From Theocolax elegans (taxonomy: Eukaryota; Arthropoda; Insecta; Hymenoptera; Cerocephalidae): a stretch of DNA of 64,000 bases. Below, piece after piece: positions 44,306-55,436 of the stretch. Within the stretch, counting starts at the first letter, position 1. Every line of letters starts with the position of its first letter. A program made the translations under genes and the position numbers. The DNA lies in assembly GCA_026168455.1 (NCBI GenBank), contig CM047431.1, forward strand, positions 3,811,603-3,875,602. Reading direction: 5' to 3'. Below the pieces are notes generated by a model, which was not told the DNA's origin, searched no databases, and saw only the letters and a list, made by a program, of their open reading frames with translations.

Positions 44306-45778
44306 TTTTTTTCCGAAGAGGTGGAGAAATGCTTAATGCATCATGACTGGAGCCAAGCGAGACTCCCCGTGTGTGGGACTCTCCTACCGAAGGATGTCGA
44401 TAGGCATACCCACTAAAACTCCACCTCTTTTCTTACCTTTATTCCCACGCGGGAGCCTTCGCAAGGCATTACTTCGCGGGGGGAGGCAACGGCTAGACTA
44501 GCCCACTACTGCTGCCATCGCAAGTCTTCTCTCCTCTTCTCTTCTTATAAGACCCAGCCTGTCCACTACGGACGTACAGAGGGTCACTACCGCGTTCCAT
44601 CCCTCCTTGGAGCCAAGCAGGCACGCGCCGATGCCCTCGGGGTGAGGGGACCGCTCCAAGTGATTTGAAATTGGTCCCGTTCCTCCCTGAAACGAGGACA
44701 CCTAGGAGGACGTGTTCCACATCTTCGTCCACCCCTGGACAAGCCGTGCACTCTGCGATGCCGTAGACCCCTATACGAAATAGGTAGCTACGGAAGCATC
44801 CGTGCCCGGTCAACACCTGGGTAAGCTGGAAACTGACGAAGCCGTGTTTCCTGCTCGCCCACTCCCGGATCCGCGGGATGATGCGGTAGGTCCAGCGGCC
44901 GTCCCTGTCTGAGTCCCATCTCCGCTGCCACTCCTCTACGGTCCGCAATGACCATCGGTTGTGGCAGCGGTTCTCTTCTAGACGTCGCCCACCCTCACGG
45001 TGTCTTTCAGCTCTCTCAGCTGCCAGGAGGTCGAAGGGGGCGGTCCCCGCGACCACCGAGAGCGCAATGTCAGATACGGTTTGGTACGCCCGGGCCACCC
45101 TTAGCGCAGTTATCGTGCAGGCTCTCTGGCACGGAGCACCAAAGCTCTTGTGCCTGTTCAGGGCATCAGCCCAGATAGGAGCTCCGTATAAAATTACGGA
45201 GCTCACCACCGAGGCAAGGAGGGACCTTCGCGGTTGCTGGGGTCCCCCGATGTTGGGCACGATGCCCGCCAGCGCACGGGCCACCTTTGCCGCCTTTGAG
45301 CCTGCGTTCGCGAGATGGTGTTTGAACGATAGCCGCGCGTCTAGTGTGACCCCTAAATACTTCAACGTTTTCACCGACCGAATCCGTTCTTTACCTACCG
45401 TGAGGGTGGCGGTCCTCTCCTTTTTTGTGCGAGAGATGAGCACCGCTTCCGTTTTACGCCGCCAGACTAAGTCCGTGGTCTCTCAACCAAGTGGCGACCA
45501 ATTCTATAGTGACGTCTCCGAAATATTCGATCTGTTCGACACTCTTTGCGACCACCACTAGCACCACGTCGTCCGCGAAAGCCACCGTCGAGATACCCTC
45601 CGGAAGTTGCTGCCTAAGCAGGCCGTCATAGACAGCGTTCCAGAGTAGGGGCCCAATGACCGAACCCTGCGGCACGCCTCCCGTGATGTTGTGGGAGTGC
45701 ACACCGTCGTCGGTGTCGTAGAGCAGAGTACGGTCAGTCAGGTAACTCGAGGTGACCTCCGTGAGATAGAGTTGCACT
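44303..45778 (-). mobile_element. R1-like non-LTR retrotransposon, 5'-truncated
   Basis: The minus strand ends in a poly-A (T-run at 44303-44312) after a 3' UTR of about 180 bases. The 5' end is cut at about 45778, where family R resumes on the minus strand. Two frames encode the RT C-terminal half and the C-terminal domain. Truncation at the 5' end and a poly-A tail are usual for LINE insertions. Confidence 0.9.
44493..45778 (-). pseudogene. R1-clade-like reverse transcriptase, C-terminal part
   Basis: From about 45778 the minus strand reads VTSSYLTDRTLL, GGVPQGSVIGPLLWN and STVAFADDVVLVV, with the catalytic F-A-D-D near 45566-45578, up to LRDHGLSLA. A frameshift near 45450 leads to the frame 45443-44493: LISRTKKERT, KTLKYLGVTLDARLSF, VILYGAPIWADAL and AYQTVSDIALSVVAG. 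It closes with a cysteine/histidine region (ECTACPGVDEDVEHVL) typical of R1-like elements. The catalytic box is intact; the N-terminal endonuclease and RT fingers are absent. Confidence 0.9.
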
Positions 45779-46500
45779 TGGATATACAATAAGTTAAAAA
45801 TTAAATACATTAATTATTGCATTTTTAAGATAATTCTATTATAAACAGTAATGGCAAAAGAAAATTCAAATTTTAACAGTGGCAATATAAAATACGAATT
45901 ATATTTGAATAGATTTTCAAAAACTATTAATTTAGGAGCATTTAATTTAAATATTATTTAAATCAAAATTTAAAAATTGTATGGATATATAAGTGAGTAG
46001 ATAATGTATATTTATAGAAAACAATATTTTAAATAATCAAGTATGTATTTATTAGAAACAGAAGGTTTTCTAAGGAATGAATTTGATTATAATAATCAAG
46101 ATAAATATATGGGCTCTGTAACTAAAGGGAAAAATAAATTGGATATAATTATGTATTAAAACGTAAATTTTGAAAGAGGGTGCAAATTATGAATTACGGG
46201 AGAAATGGACGAAACAGGTTTTTATTTATATGCCGCTAAAATGTTATAAATTATTCTTTAAACTAATACAAAAATTAATTTAATTAAGAAGAAAGTTTAA
46301 TACTCTAAAAGTACAAAATACTAATGACATATAGAACTCTTGGCGATGTCCCTTCATCATTAAATAAATTAATTTTAGGAGGTAAAGTTCTATTTAGATC
46401 TGTTTAAAATAATCTAAAATTTTTATAGGTTTTTACGAAATACTACAATTAAATATATGCACTTTACTATTTTTGGTAAGCTAATTGTTCATTCACACAT
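45779..46500 (-). repeat. Family R repeat, copy 5
   Basis: Minus-strand R from 'atatacaataagttaaaa' to 'ggtaagctaattgttcatt', ending in an (AT)n run. Read on this strand it is the best example of the peptide-like block: YLLETEGFLRNEFDYNNQ, then VTKGKNKLDI and GEMDETGFYLYAAKM. Stops separate the blocks. I do not recognise the protein. Confidence 0.75.
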
Positions 46501-46518
46501 ATATATATATATATATTA

Positions 46519-47588
46519 TGTAAAGGTAACCTACATACTCTTATGCGTATGAGGCTATACCTTATAACGAGCGCGAGTGACGATCGGAAAAGCTGTTCGG
46601 AAAAGGTGATCGGGAAAGTCCGCGCGTAAGCCGCGTAAGGACTAATAGTGGTCCGACGCGCAAGCTGACTAAGGAGTGTATATAGAAAGTTTATGCGAGT
46701 CATCGTAGATAGACACGTCGCCGGTAACGCCTTCCTTGCTATTTCGTGGCAAGAGAACAAGAATCGTTATCGTGGATTCTTGCTCGGGTTCTGGGTTTCG
46801 TGCCGTAAAGAACAAGTGATTTTGTGGAGTGACTGTGCTGGTGTCGAGCGCACAGCTCCAGCGACTCCCAGGAACCTGCGAGGACGGCGAAATTGCCACG
46901 CGAGAGCCCGACGGAGAGAAGGGAAACAGGCGAAGCGAAGCGCATCGACGGGGAGATAATAAGGTACGTGGTGCACCACTCGCGAGCCGCCGAAGCCGTA
47001 AAGACTCTCTCTTTACGGCTATAACTTTAAGTTAGGAATTGGCGGATCTCGTCCGCGCGCGACGGCGAGGAAGCTAACGGGCGACCGCGTACGCGTGCTA
47101 GAAAGAGAGAAAGTACGAGTAACCCCGGTGGTTACACCTCGTCGCGAGACCTCACGCGGCCTATATACGGCTTTTGTCATTTGCTTATTCTTTGTTAAAC
47201 TTTATTTCTATTTCTTTGACTTGAATAAAATTCATATGTAATCAATATCCGAGTACGAGTTTGATTATTGATTGGCGGCGTATGTTATTCCCGTTATCCC
47301 GAATACCGCCCTCTCCGTTTCAGGAGCGGCCGAGGTAAACTTACCGCGAATTTATCCCTTCTATTCGCGGTCCTTTTCAGCTCACGACGTTTTAGCTGTA
47401 CAAAGACGCGAGATCGGCAAGTGATCTCGCGGTTGTTATCGGACATCGCAACGGTAGGTCGTGCGCGGGGTTCACTGATTTGAATCCGCCGCGCACTCTC
47501 GGAGCACCGCCTAGGGAGTATAACTAGGCAGTGCCGTATCAACTGATCCCTTTACTCCTACCGACGCGAAAGATTGTACCCCGTTACA
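46519..47588 (+). mobile_element. 5' LTR of gypsy element 2 (family C), 1070 bp
   Basis: It starts TGTAAAGGTA and ends CCCCGTTACA, followed after two bases by the primer-binding site. Its first ~240 bases recur at 52377-52623. It holds the palindrome gtggtgcaccac at 46968-46979. Confidence 0.9.
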
Positions 47589-47590
47589 AC

Positions 47591-47607
47591 TGGCGCCCAA
47601 AGACGTG
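47591..47607 (+). other. Primer-binding site of gypsy element 2
   Basis: tggcgcccaaagacgtg directly follows the LTR end and 'ac'. The TGG start and place are those of a tRNA primer-binding site. Confidence 0.8.
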
Positions 47608-48496
47608 TGGATTAGGGATTACGCCGGATTAATTGTCACAGAGAAGTGATAATTAATCTTACGAATTAATTATTTATTTAATAATAGGAAATTTTTAACA
47701 AGAATAAAGCTTTTACTACCAAGTGGGTAGTAAAAGCCGAAAAGCCGCCGTGGTATTTGCGGACAAATACCACAACGTGAGGTCGACCCTGCGACTCAAT
47801 TAGATTAATTTCCATCTCTCTCTCTCTCTCGAATCGTCTCGTTTTCGGCGGATTGAGACAATTATTCGTAAATAATTGACTCAAAATTCAACAAAGCTAA
47901 TTGTGAAGCCTGCGCAAGGTTACAAACTTGAACCTGGTAGAATTAAAGCTTTTCGGACGGACATAACCTGGCCCGACGTCCTAACATTTATAGGTTAGGA
48001 TAACAAATCCATGTTTATGCGATTGTAAGTGAGGTCAAGCGTGCGGTTTAAATAATTTAGATAACGATAAGATATTAATTTGTTTGTGATTAAGTTACTT
48101 AATTTATTTAAATTCACTAATTTAAGAAGATTTAGTTGCGATAGACCTCGAGCCAGGTTAACAATTTAATTTAACTAGTAGATAAGAAAAATCTTGTATA
48201 TTATTAATTTTTAAATTCAAATTGTCCTCGGTTTTCTTTGATAGTTCTCTAGTGAGTGATAATAGAGTTCAAGAGAACCTGTCCGAAAAGCTAGAAGTGC
48301 ATTTGCGGATAGCAGATTCAAGTGAGTGGCTATATATCTTAAGGAAAAGGTAATTCCTTCAACTTTTGGCCCAATAATTTTAATTTTTCTTTGCTGCGAC
48401 GCAAATTAAAATAGAATAACCTTGCGCACGTCAGGCCACAGTGCACCAAAAATAGAGATTTTTGGTTATTTGAAGTTATCCGCGAGCGATAATTAA
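47608..48496 (+). other. Leader of gypsy element 2
   Basis: About 890 bases between the primer-binding site and the gag ATG, without open frames of note. It would hold packaging and splice signals. Confidence 0.6.
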
Positions 48497-49597
48497 ATGA
48501 GCGCAATGGCCGACCGAAACGCCGACAGTTTGGCCCAACGAGACGAGGACATTATAGTGCAGGTAGACGAGTGGATCCACACCCAGAACGCAGCACAGAT
48601 CGAGGCTCACCTAGAACAGATGGAGCTTCGACTTGATGGTTCCCGCTATCAAAAGGCGGAACGCCTACAGCAATGGTTGCTAGGAAATTATTCGGCCGAC
48701 GAGTTCAGTCAAGAAACTGACACCGTCAATGATCGGATAAGGCGGGTCGAGAAGCGGACAGAAGTGATCCGCCGAGTCGGGGAGAAAACGCCAGGAGCGT
48801 TACCTGATGAGCGAGGTACGCACCTGATTGAGGAAAATCTCAATCGTACGACCCGACTACCTAGCGAGGACCTGCCAACAGCCCCAGAGGAGGGCCAGTC
48901 TAGCAGCCAATCCAGTCGGAGGGGTAGTCAATCTGACTGGATAACGCTATTAGCGACCGATGGGACGCCATTTGATGTGCCGCGGCTATTCTCCACATGT
49001 CTGGCAGAACAAATTGCCAAGACAAAACTACAAGAGCAAATGGAAAGTATGGCGGCACAGATAACGAGGCTAACCGATGCCGTAAGCCACATGACGTCCC
49101 AAAGAGCAGCAAGTACGCGAATGGATCCACTAGGCCCAAGTCCACGTGTCCAATTTCAGGACACGTATACCTGCTACCGGCCAGAAGAGTCACCGGTTCA
49201 GCAAGAGGACGCACGACTACAGCCCCAAACGCCAGGACCAGCTCCTAGCGCCACCCTGGGCGGAGCTTGGGAGGGGGGAGACACCTGGGTACCAGGAAGG
49301 CCCCCATGTGAAGAAAGTTCACCCTTAAGGCCCCAAGCGTCGTGCGTCCAAGAACAACCGTCCTGGGCTTCGCGCTCATTTAACCCCACACGCGACGGAG
49401 GCGAGATCGTGAGAAAGTGGGGAATAAAGATCTCAGGGGACGGAAGCGAGAGCATTAACAGTTTCTTAGAGCGCGTGGATGACTGCAGAGTCCTAGCAAA
49501 CATGACGCAGGATGAAGTCCTTCCTTCACTCTCGCAGTTGCTGGTGGAAGAAGCCATAAGGTGGTACCGCAACAACAAAGGAAAGTGGAGGAATTGA
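48497..49597 (+). CDS. Gypsy element 2 gag, truncated at C-terminus
   Basis: The frame of 366 codons starts MSAMADRNADSLAQRDEDI. Residues about 30-65 (IEAHLEQMELRLDGSRYQKAE) resemble a SAP motif. A charged linker, a short coiled coil (QEQMESMAAQITRLTD) and a Pro-rich stretch follow. The capsid start is EIVRKWGIKISGDGSESINS with IRWYRNNKGKWRN at the end. It stops at TGA 49595-49597. Further capsid sequence (YQEKLILECTSRTQGEDEPV) lies past the stop in another frame and then fuses to RT, so capsid C-terminus and zinc knuckle are lost. Confidence 0.88.
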   Translation: MSAMADRNADSLAQRDEDIIVQVDEWIHTQNAAQIEAHLEQMELRLDGSRYQKAERLQQWLLGNYSADEFSQETDTVNDRIRRVEKRTEVIRRVGEKTPGALPDERGTHLIEENLNRTTRLPSEDLPTAPEEGQSSSQSSRRGSQSDWITLLATDGTPFDVPRLFSTCLAEQIAKTKLQEQMESMAAQITRLTDAVSHMTSQRAASTRMDPLGPSPRVQFQDTYTCYRPEESPVQQEDARLQPQTPGPAPSATLGGAWEGGDTWVPGRPPCEESSPLRPQASCVQEQPSWASRSFNPTRDGGEIVRKWGIKISGDGSESINSFLERVDDCRVLANMTQDEVLPSLSQLLVEEAIRWYRNNKGKWRN

Positions 49598-49665
49598 AAC
49601 TTACCAAGAGAAGCTGATCCTGGAGTGCACCTCACGTACTCAGGGCGAAGACGAACCGGTACGTG

Positions 49666-52132
49666 AGTACATGAATTGGCATACGCGGGGGCGACCTTTC
49701 AACGGATGATAGACCAAGTCGTAGGACCAGACCTGGCGCCGCACGCTTATGCTTACATTGATGATATTATCGCCGTGTCGGAGACATTCGAGGATCATAA
49801 GCGTTACCTAGAGGAAGTCCTTAAAAGACTGGCAGAAGCTGGACTTTCAATAAACCGGGATAAGTGCGTTTTTTGTAAGTCAGAGGTCAAGTATCTTGGC
49901 GTATTGGTAAACCGGGACGGAGTACGTCCCGATCCCGCCAAGATAGAGCCGATAAAAGAGTATCCGGCTCCGAAGAATATTAAACAGCTTCACCGTTTCC
50001 TTGGTATGGCTTCTTGGCACAGCCGATTTATGCCGGATTACGCGACAATCTCAGAACTCTTGACGCGTTTAACCAAGAAGAACCAGCGGTATGAGTGGTT
50101 TGATGAGCAAGAGCAAGCTTTCCACCAGCTCAAGGCCGTCTTAATGACAGCACCAATTTTGCAGCGTCCTGTCCCAAATGGGCAGTACACACTGCAAACA
50201 GACGCCAGTGACACCGGTATAGGGGCTGTGCTACTCCAACTCGTGGATGGAGACGAAAGTGTTTTGGAGTACGCAAGCCGGATCTTGTCCCCAGCCGAGA
50301 GAAATCACAGTGTCACCGAACGAGAATGTTTAGCCGTTGTCTGGGCAATAAAGAAGTTCAGGCAGTATATAGAAGGTTACGAGTTTCGAGTCGTAACCGA
50401 CCACAACAGTTTGCGTTGGCTCTGCAATATGCGCAACTCAACGAGTTGTCTCGCAAGATGGGCTCTCGAACTCCAAGCGCACACCTTCACGATTGAGCAC
50501 AAGAAAGGTGCGCTTAATCATGTTCCAGACGCGCTCTCCAGAATGTATGAAGAAGGAGAGCCGACGATAGCCTCGGTCTCTTGGAGCGACACTGCTGCTG
50601 ACCCGTGGTATCTCTCATGGGTAAAGGATGTATCAGAGAGACCACGGGAATTCCCCGAATGAAAAGTAGTAGGGGGAAATCTATATACTTACTGGCCTGA
50701 CCCCACCATTGAGGACGTCATGGAAGACCCCGAGGCATGGAAGATGGTAGTGCCTCGAGAGAATCGCCCGTCGATTCTAAGAGAATGTCACGACGATCCA
50801 ACTGCTGACCACTTAGGTCGAGAAAAGACTTTCGCACGGGTTGCCAGATTATACTATTGGCCCCGATACTATGCGGAGGTAGGTGACTACGTGCGGAAAT
50901 GTTAAATCTGCCAGCAGTGTAAGGTAGAGCAGCAACCGCCTAGAGGCCTAAGGGGCCGTAGAGTAGTCGAAAGACCTTGGCAGGTAGTCGCAGGTGATGT
51001 GACTGGACCATAACCTCGCTCTACCCACGGATTCGAGTACATTCTAGTCTTCCAGGACTTATTTACGCGCTGGATTGAAGCGGTCCCAATTAGAAAAGCA
51101 AACGCAAAGACCATAGTAAAGGAGTTACACGAGCGTGTCCTCATGCGTTTCGGCACGCCGGAAGTATTTCACTCCGATAATGGGACCGAGTTAAAAAACA
51201 AGATGGTCGACGCCTGTCTCAAAGAGAAGGGAGTGTACCATACGACGAAACCTCCTTACCACCCTCGAGCAAACCCCGTAGAAAGGTCGAACCGCACACT
51301 TAAGACAATGGTAGCTTCGTACATCAAGGAAAAGCATACCAGCTGGGACGAAAAGCTACCGGAATTAGTGTTCGCGATAAACATAGCGGTTCAAAGCTCG
51401 ACAGGGTGGAGCCCGGCAATATTGAACTACGGTCGACAGCCAGAGCCACCTAGCACGGACCGGCGAGAGCAAGAAGAGCTCGCACAAGAACGGTTTGATC
51501 AGCAGCGGCTCCAGGACTGGTCTGAGAGACTGTCCAGGCTAACCGAGTTGCACAAAGTGGCCTCCGAGAATGCCGCCGCGGCTCAAGCGAGACAAGCCGT
51601 ATATTTCAACGCCGGGCGTCGAGACGAAAACTTTGAAATAGGCGATCTTGTGTGGAAAAAGAACAGAGTCCAGTCTTCCAGCGCTGACAAGACAACCTCT
51701 AAGTTGGCACCAAAGTATTTAGGCCCATACGTGGTTGTCCAGACAAAAGGCTCAAACACGTACCTTATTCAGGACGGGCAAGGCGACGAGGAGATGATAC
51801 ACGCCGAACATCTCAAGCCCTACGTGCCCGACAATGGAATGCCTCTGGCAGAAGTAGACGACGTCGCCCAACCGACGATGGACGAAGAGGCGACGAGCGA
51901 CCCGCCTCATGCGAGCAAAGACACCCCGAGCGAAAAAGTGTACTCTCCGGCCGCTCCCAGCGGGGAGCCGAGGCCCACAGTGAGCGTTCCGCCGACAAAG
52001 GGAAGAAGTCGTCCGCGGAAAACCGCTAGGGTGGTCGTTCGTCCGACAAACAGGGCCATAGAACCGTGCACTAGCGTTAGTGAATCAGAACGGAAGCGTG
52101 GTAGGGGTCGTCCAAGGAAGAACCCGAAATAA
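49666..52132 (+). pseudogene. Gypsy element 2 pol: RT C-half, RNase H, integrase
   Basis: One frame runs from AYAGATFQRMIDQV to the TAA at 52130-52132, interrupted only by TGA 50660-50662, TAA 50903-50905 and TAA 51011-51013. RT keeps the catalytic YAYIDDIIAV. RNase H has TDASDTGIGAVLLQ and VTDHNSLRWLC. Integrase has CHDDPTADHLGREK (zinc region), VAGDVTGP, SDNGTELKNKM and NPVERSNRTLKTM, then the C-terminal domain KLAPKYLGPYVVV. The tail carries AT-hook-like KGRSRPRK and RGRGRPRKNPK. RT fingers, protease and nucleocapsid are missing. No third ORF follows. Confidence 0.92.
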
Positions 52133-52360
52133 GGGAATACCCGGACAGTACCAAGGCTAGCAGCCGACACCCATCTCTGAAGGCTCCTTTTGAATTAAAC
52201 TCTCCTCTGCCACGGAACGAGCAAAGTGAGAGCTTCTTGCTCGTTGGGGACGACTAGATCTCAGAAGTTCCGTGGCCAAAGATTGGGCATCCGAGCCCTC
52301 TCCCGATCCTGCACCCGCGAATCTCAGATACACACGTCCAGTGTACGTGGAATCGGGGAG
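52133..52360 (+). other. Gypsy element 2 3' untranslated region
   Basis: Non-coding sequence between pol stop and polypurine tract. Unlike element 1, no coiled-coil ORF is present. Confidence 0.7.
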
Positions 52361-52376
52361 GGGGGTGTAAAGGTAA
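52361..52376 (+). other. Polypurine tract of gypsy element 2
   Basis: aatcggggagggggg directly before the LTR start TGTAAAGG. Confidence 0.85.
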
Positions 52377-52623
52377 GCTACATACTCTTATGCGTATGAA
52401 GCTATACCTTATAACGAGCGCGAGTGACGATCGGAAAAGCTCGTAGGTGATCGGGAAAGTCCGCGCGTAAGCCGCGTAAGGACTAATAATGGTCCGACGC
52501 GCAAGCTGACTAAGGAGTGTATATAGAAAGTTTATGCGAGTCATCGTAGATAGACACGTCGCCGGTAACGCCTTCCTTGCTATTTCGTGGCAAGAGAACA
52601 AGAATCTCTTTCGTGCCGTAAAG
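52377..52623 (+). mobile_element. 3' LTR of gypsy element 2, truncated
   Basis: Matches the start of the 5' LTR (46519 onward) for about 230 bases. An internal deletion follows near 52608 ('aagaatc' joined to 'tctttcgtgccgtaaag'), and it ends at 52623 against a minus-strand S repeat. About 800 bases of LTR are gone. Confidence 0.88.
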
Positions 52624-52960
52624 CAATATGTCAATATGTCCGGGTGTTCTATCTCTTCGAGATTTTAAAATTAAGAATTGTAACCAGGGTAGATAAGTTC
52701 TAAAGATTAATTTAAACAAAAGTTGTTTGTAATGTTTTTTCAAAAAAATCAATAGATTTTAAAATAAGTGACTTTAAATATAGTAATTTTTCCAAAAAAT
52801 TGACAAATTTCCATTTATCATGGTGGAATAACTCTTAGGCAAATTATTTAAAAACTTAAATTTTTTTTTGTATGTTCTGGAAGATGTTTCCAGCCTGTTC
52901 TCAAATTTTGGAGCGATTTAAAATTTTCATCGTACCACTTGACGTGAAATAGCCCATATA
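52624..52960 (-). repeat. S repeat, copy 3
   Basis: Reverse complement of 42268-42600, nearly identical, ending in 'catcgtaccacttgacgtga'. It is followed by a (TA)n/(TG)n tract and a family R-type end (gcggcagaatgtttatata). Confidence 0.85.
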
Positions 52961-53050
52961 TAGGTATATATATATATATATGTGGGTGTGTGTGTGTGTG
53001 CGTGCGTGCGTGTATGTGTGTGTGTGTGCGGCAGAATGTTTATATAATAT
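52960..53050. repeat. (TA)n, (TG)n microsatellite
   Basis: TA run at about 52963-52982, then TG/CG repeats to about 53028. Confidence 0.9.
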
Positions 53051-53054
53051 ATAT

Positions 53055-53304
53055 TGTTACGGACCTAAGCGGAGGTCCGCAACGTATGCACTTGTCAGCG
53101 TATCATAAGCATAAGCGCTAGACGCTGCATCAGCAACTAGTAGGCGAGCTACGAGCTCTCCACGAGGACACCTCTGGGCCACTTCGGTCCCACCCGTCTA
53201 AGAGTTCGGTTGCTTGTAATTAACAACGAATAAACGATTGTAAACCATAAAGGCTTTTATATTTATTGCGCCGATCCAAGGGAAAGGCCGGAACCCATGT
53301 AACA
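53055..53304 (+). mobile_element. 5' LTR of the OTU/macro LTR element, 250 bp
   Basis: It starts TGTTACGGACC and ends CCCATGTAACA. A primer-binding site follows after two bases. The inner part carries an AATAAA at about 53229. No second LTR of this kind is seen in the window. Confidence 0.75.
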
Positions 53305-53306
53305 GC

Positions 53307-53324
53307 TGGTGTCAGAAGTGGGAT
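53307..53324 (+). other. Primer-binding site (tRNA-Leu type)
   Basis: tggtgtcagaagtgggat is complementary to the 3' end of tRNA-Leu with its added CCA. It lies two bases after the LTR end. Confidence 0.85.
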
Positions 53325-53642
53325 TTCCTTCGGTGCAAAAAAATTTTTTTTTCTCTATCCCTTTCACGCGAATCTTGCATTTTTGATTATCTACATTTTA
53401 ACCACACATCTAAAAGTGCACTCCTCCAACTTCTCACGACAGGAAGGAAGGACAGGAAGGAAGGAAGCACACATTTTCAATCACTCCATCCATTTACCAC
53501 CCAACACACGGTAAGTGCATATCGTATATAATTTTTATTTTACCCAAAGGGGACCAATGATAGGGAAAAGGTTTTTCATTGATGCAAAACATAAAATCGC
53601 GCATTACTAATTAACTAATTATTTTTAATCAAAATTATAAAA

Positions 53643-54983
53643 ATGTAGCTTCCCGATTTATCTGCAAGTAGAGAAAGCTTAACAAGTCTACATAACGCTA
53701 GAGATACGATTCGCAGGCTTAATTACGAATCACAACCCGCTGAAACTCAAAATGAACCGTCCTTTACAAGTTTTGCGTCGTCAGAGTGCAATCCGCTAGA
53801 CCGTATTTTATTACAAAGTTTCGCAAATATTAAACGTAATTTAATCGGAAAAAATATACAATACCAAGCAGACAAAATTAGTGAAATTGAACAGTTTATT
53901 GCAAACATTTTTAACGTCGAACCTTCACAATTTAACGCAGAAACCGCGATAAATACTCACAAAGATCATACGAACATGTCTAACACGCATGAAAATCATA
54001 CACACATGACAGATACATACACACAATACTCAAATACAAACGGTATACTACTTAATAACGACCCATCCGCTGAAAGTATTGGTCTTAACGTCAATAAGTC
54101 ACATTTCACTCCACTCCAAATTATAGAAAATCCTACCCGTCAAATCTGTCATACCCCATTTATTAATGCCCTTGAAGCAGCAAAATCTGTTGGTTGTAAA
54201 TTAGTCCCGGCGACAGATAACGATACGCTAGACGACACCGTCACGGCGCGACTGCGCAACTTCTACTCGTCGGCAAACGATTTTCGCTCGAATATGACCT
54301 TTTATCAAGCACTTAATTTTATCCCAAATTTCGACGGCTCTCCCGACATTTTACCCACATTCTCCGCTGCCATAAATAACATTTTAGAAACATACGGTCC
54401 TAGAAGTGAAAAAGATCTATTATTGTGCCTTAATTTGAAGCTAACGGGTAAAGCGGCACAAGCGTATGCGCCTCGTTTACCTCAATACGCGTCAGTGCAT
54501 CAACTTTTAGAGGACTTAAACGCACATTATAATAGTTTTGGTACAGCCGATGACGTCTTAGCGAAGTTAAAACTAGTAATGCAGAAATCGAATGAATCTA
54601 CCAGCGATTATGGCGTCAAAGTACAAACCCTTCTCAACAGACTTATAATAATTTATAACGCGGACTCAGTATCAAATGATTTGCGAAAATCAGCATTAAT
54701 GGAGCATGCCGAACAGGAAGCGCTACAATACTGTATGCTAGGCTTAAGACCGCCATTGGACCATCAAGTCCGGTGCGAAAAACCAACTAATTTAAGAAGG
54801 GCTATACAACTAGCGAACCTTTTTGAAAACAGAATAGCGGTACGCAAATATTTACAATTTAACACGCCAGATACTGAGCCACAAGCCCAAAGCAATCATG
54901 AAGAGAATCTAGTAAACGTACGCAGACTTACCGAATTTCATAGACCGAACTCAAGCAACGCGAACTTCCTGCATTTATTGTGA
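53643..54983 (+). pseudogene. gag of the OTU/macro LTR element
   Basis: The frame starts ATG at 53643 but the second codon is TAG (53646-53648). The same frame is then open to 54983: LPDLSASRESLTSLHNARD, RILLQSFANIKRNLIGKN, and from the next ATG at 53976 the rest. The capsid core has ALNFIPNFDGSPDILPTF, LKLTGKAAQAYAPRLPQ, NAHYNSFGTADDVLAKLKLV, QEALQYCMLGLRPPLD and AIQLANLFENR. These are the usual order in gypsy-type Gag. If the 53976 ATG is used, a protein lacking about 110 residues could be made. A frameshift near 54950 precedes the zinc knuckle. Confidence 0.8.
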
Positions 54984-55425
54984 CAGAACTGATCATTCAA
55001 CAGATAAATGTTTTATACTATTGGATGATTTGAAAACAGGCAAAATTCACGCATACAACAACAATCACAAGAGAGGTAACAATAGCAATCGAATAAATTT
55101 TAATAGAAATAATTACAGTCATTACAGAAAGTCGCAAATCAATAACCAAAATACTTATAGAGATTATAACCGACAGCAGTATAAGGATAACAGTTATAGA
55201 AATTTTGCACGTAGCGACGTCAGAAATAATGACAATCGCAACCCAAATAATAGATATAACAACGACAGGAACGCAAATCAGCATCGTAGATACCAATCTT
55301 ATAGCAGAAGAAGTGACGATCGAACAGAATTAGCAAATTCAGCGAATAACTCATCAGGTAATAATGAGAATAAACATTTAAACTCGGAAGATGCTCGTCG
55401 CAGTCCTCAGGTGTCGAGCAACTAA
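54955..55425 (+). CDS. Nucleocapsid-like region with zinc knuckle, Asn/Arg-rich
   Basis: In this frame CIYCDRTDHSTDKC (54970-55011) is a full C-x2-C-x4-H-x4-C zinc knuckle. About 130 residues very rich in Asn, Arg, Tyr and Ser follow (NRNNYSHYRKSQINNQNT), ending at TAA 55423-55425. A basic, disordered tail fits RNA binding. It lies one frame away from gag, so either decay or a programmed shift separates them. Confidence 0.75.
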   Translation, partial: ATRTSCIYCDRTDHSTDKCFILLDDLKTGKIHAYNNNHKRGNNSNRINFNRNNYSHYRKSQINNQNTYRDYNRQQYKDNSYRNFARSDVRNNDNRNPNNRYNNDRNANQHRRYQSYSRRSDDRTELANSANNSSGNNENKHLNSEDARRSPQVSSN

Positions 55426-55436
55426 AATCTTCTTCA

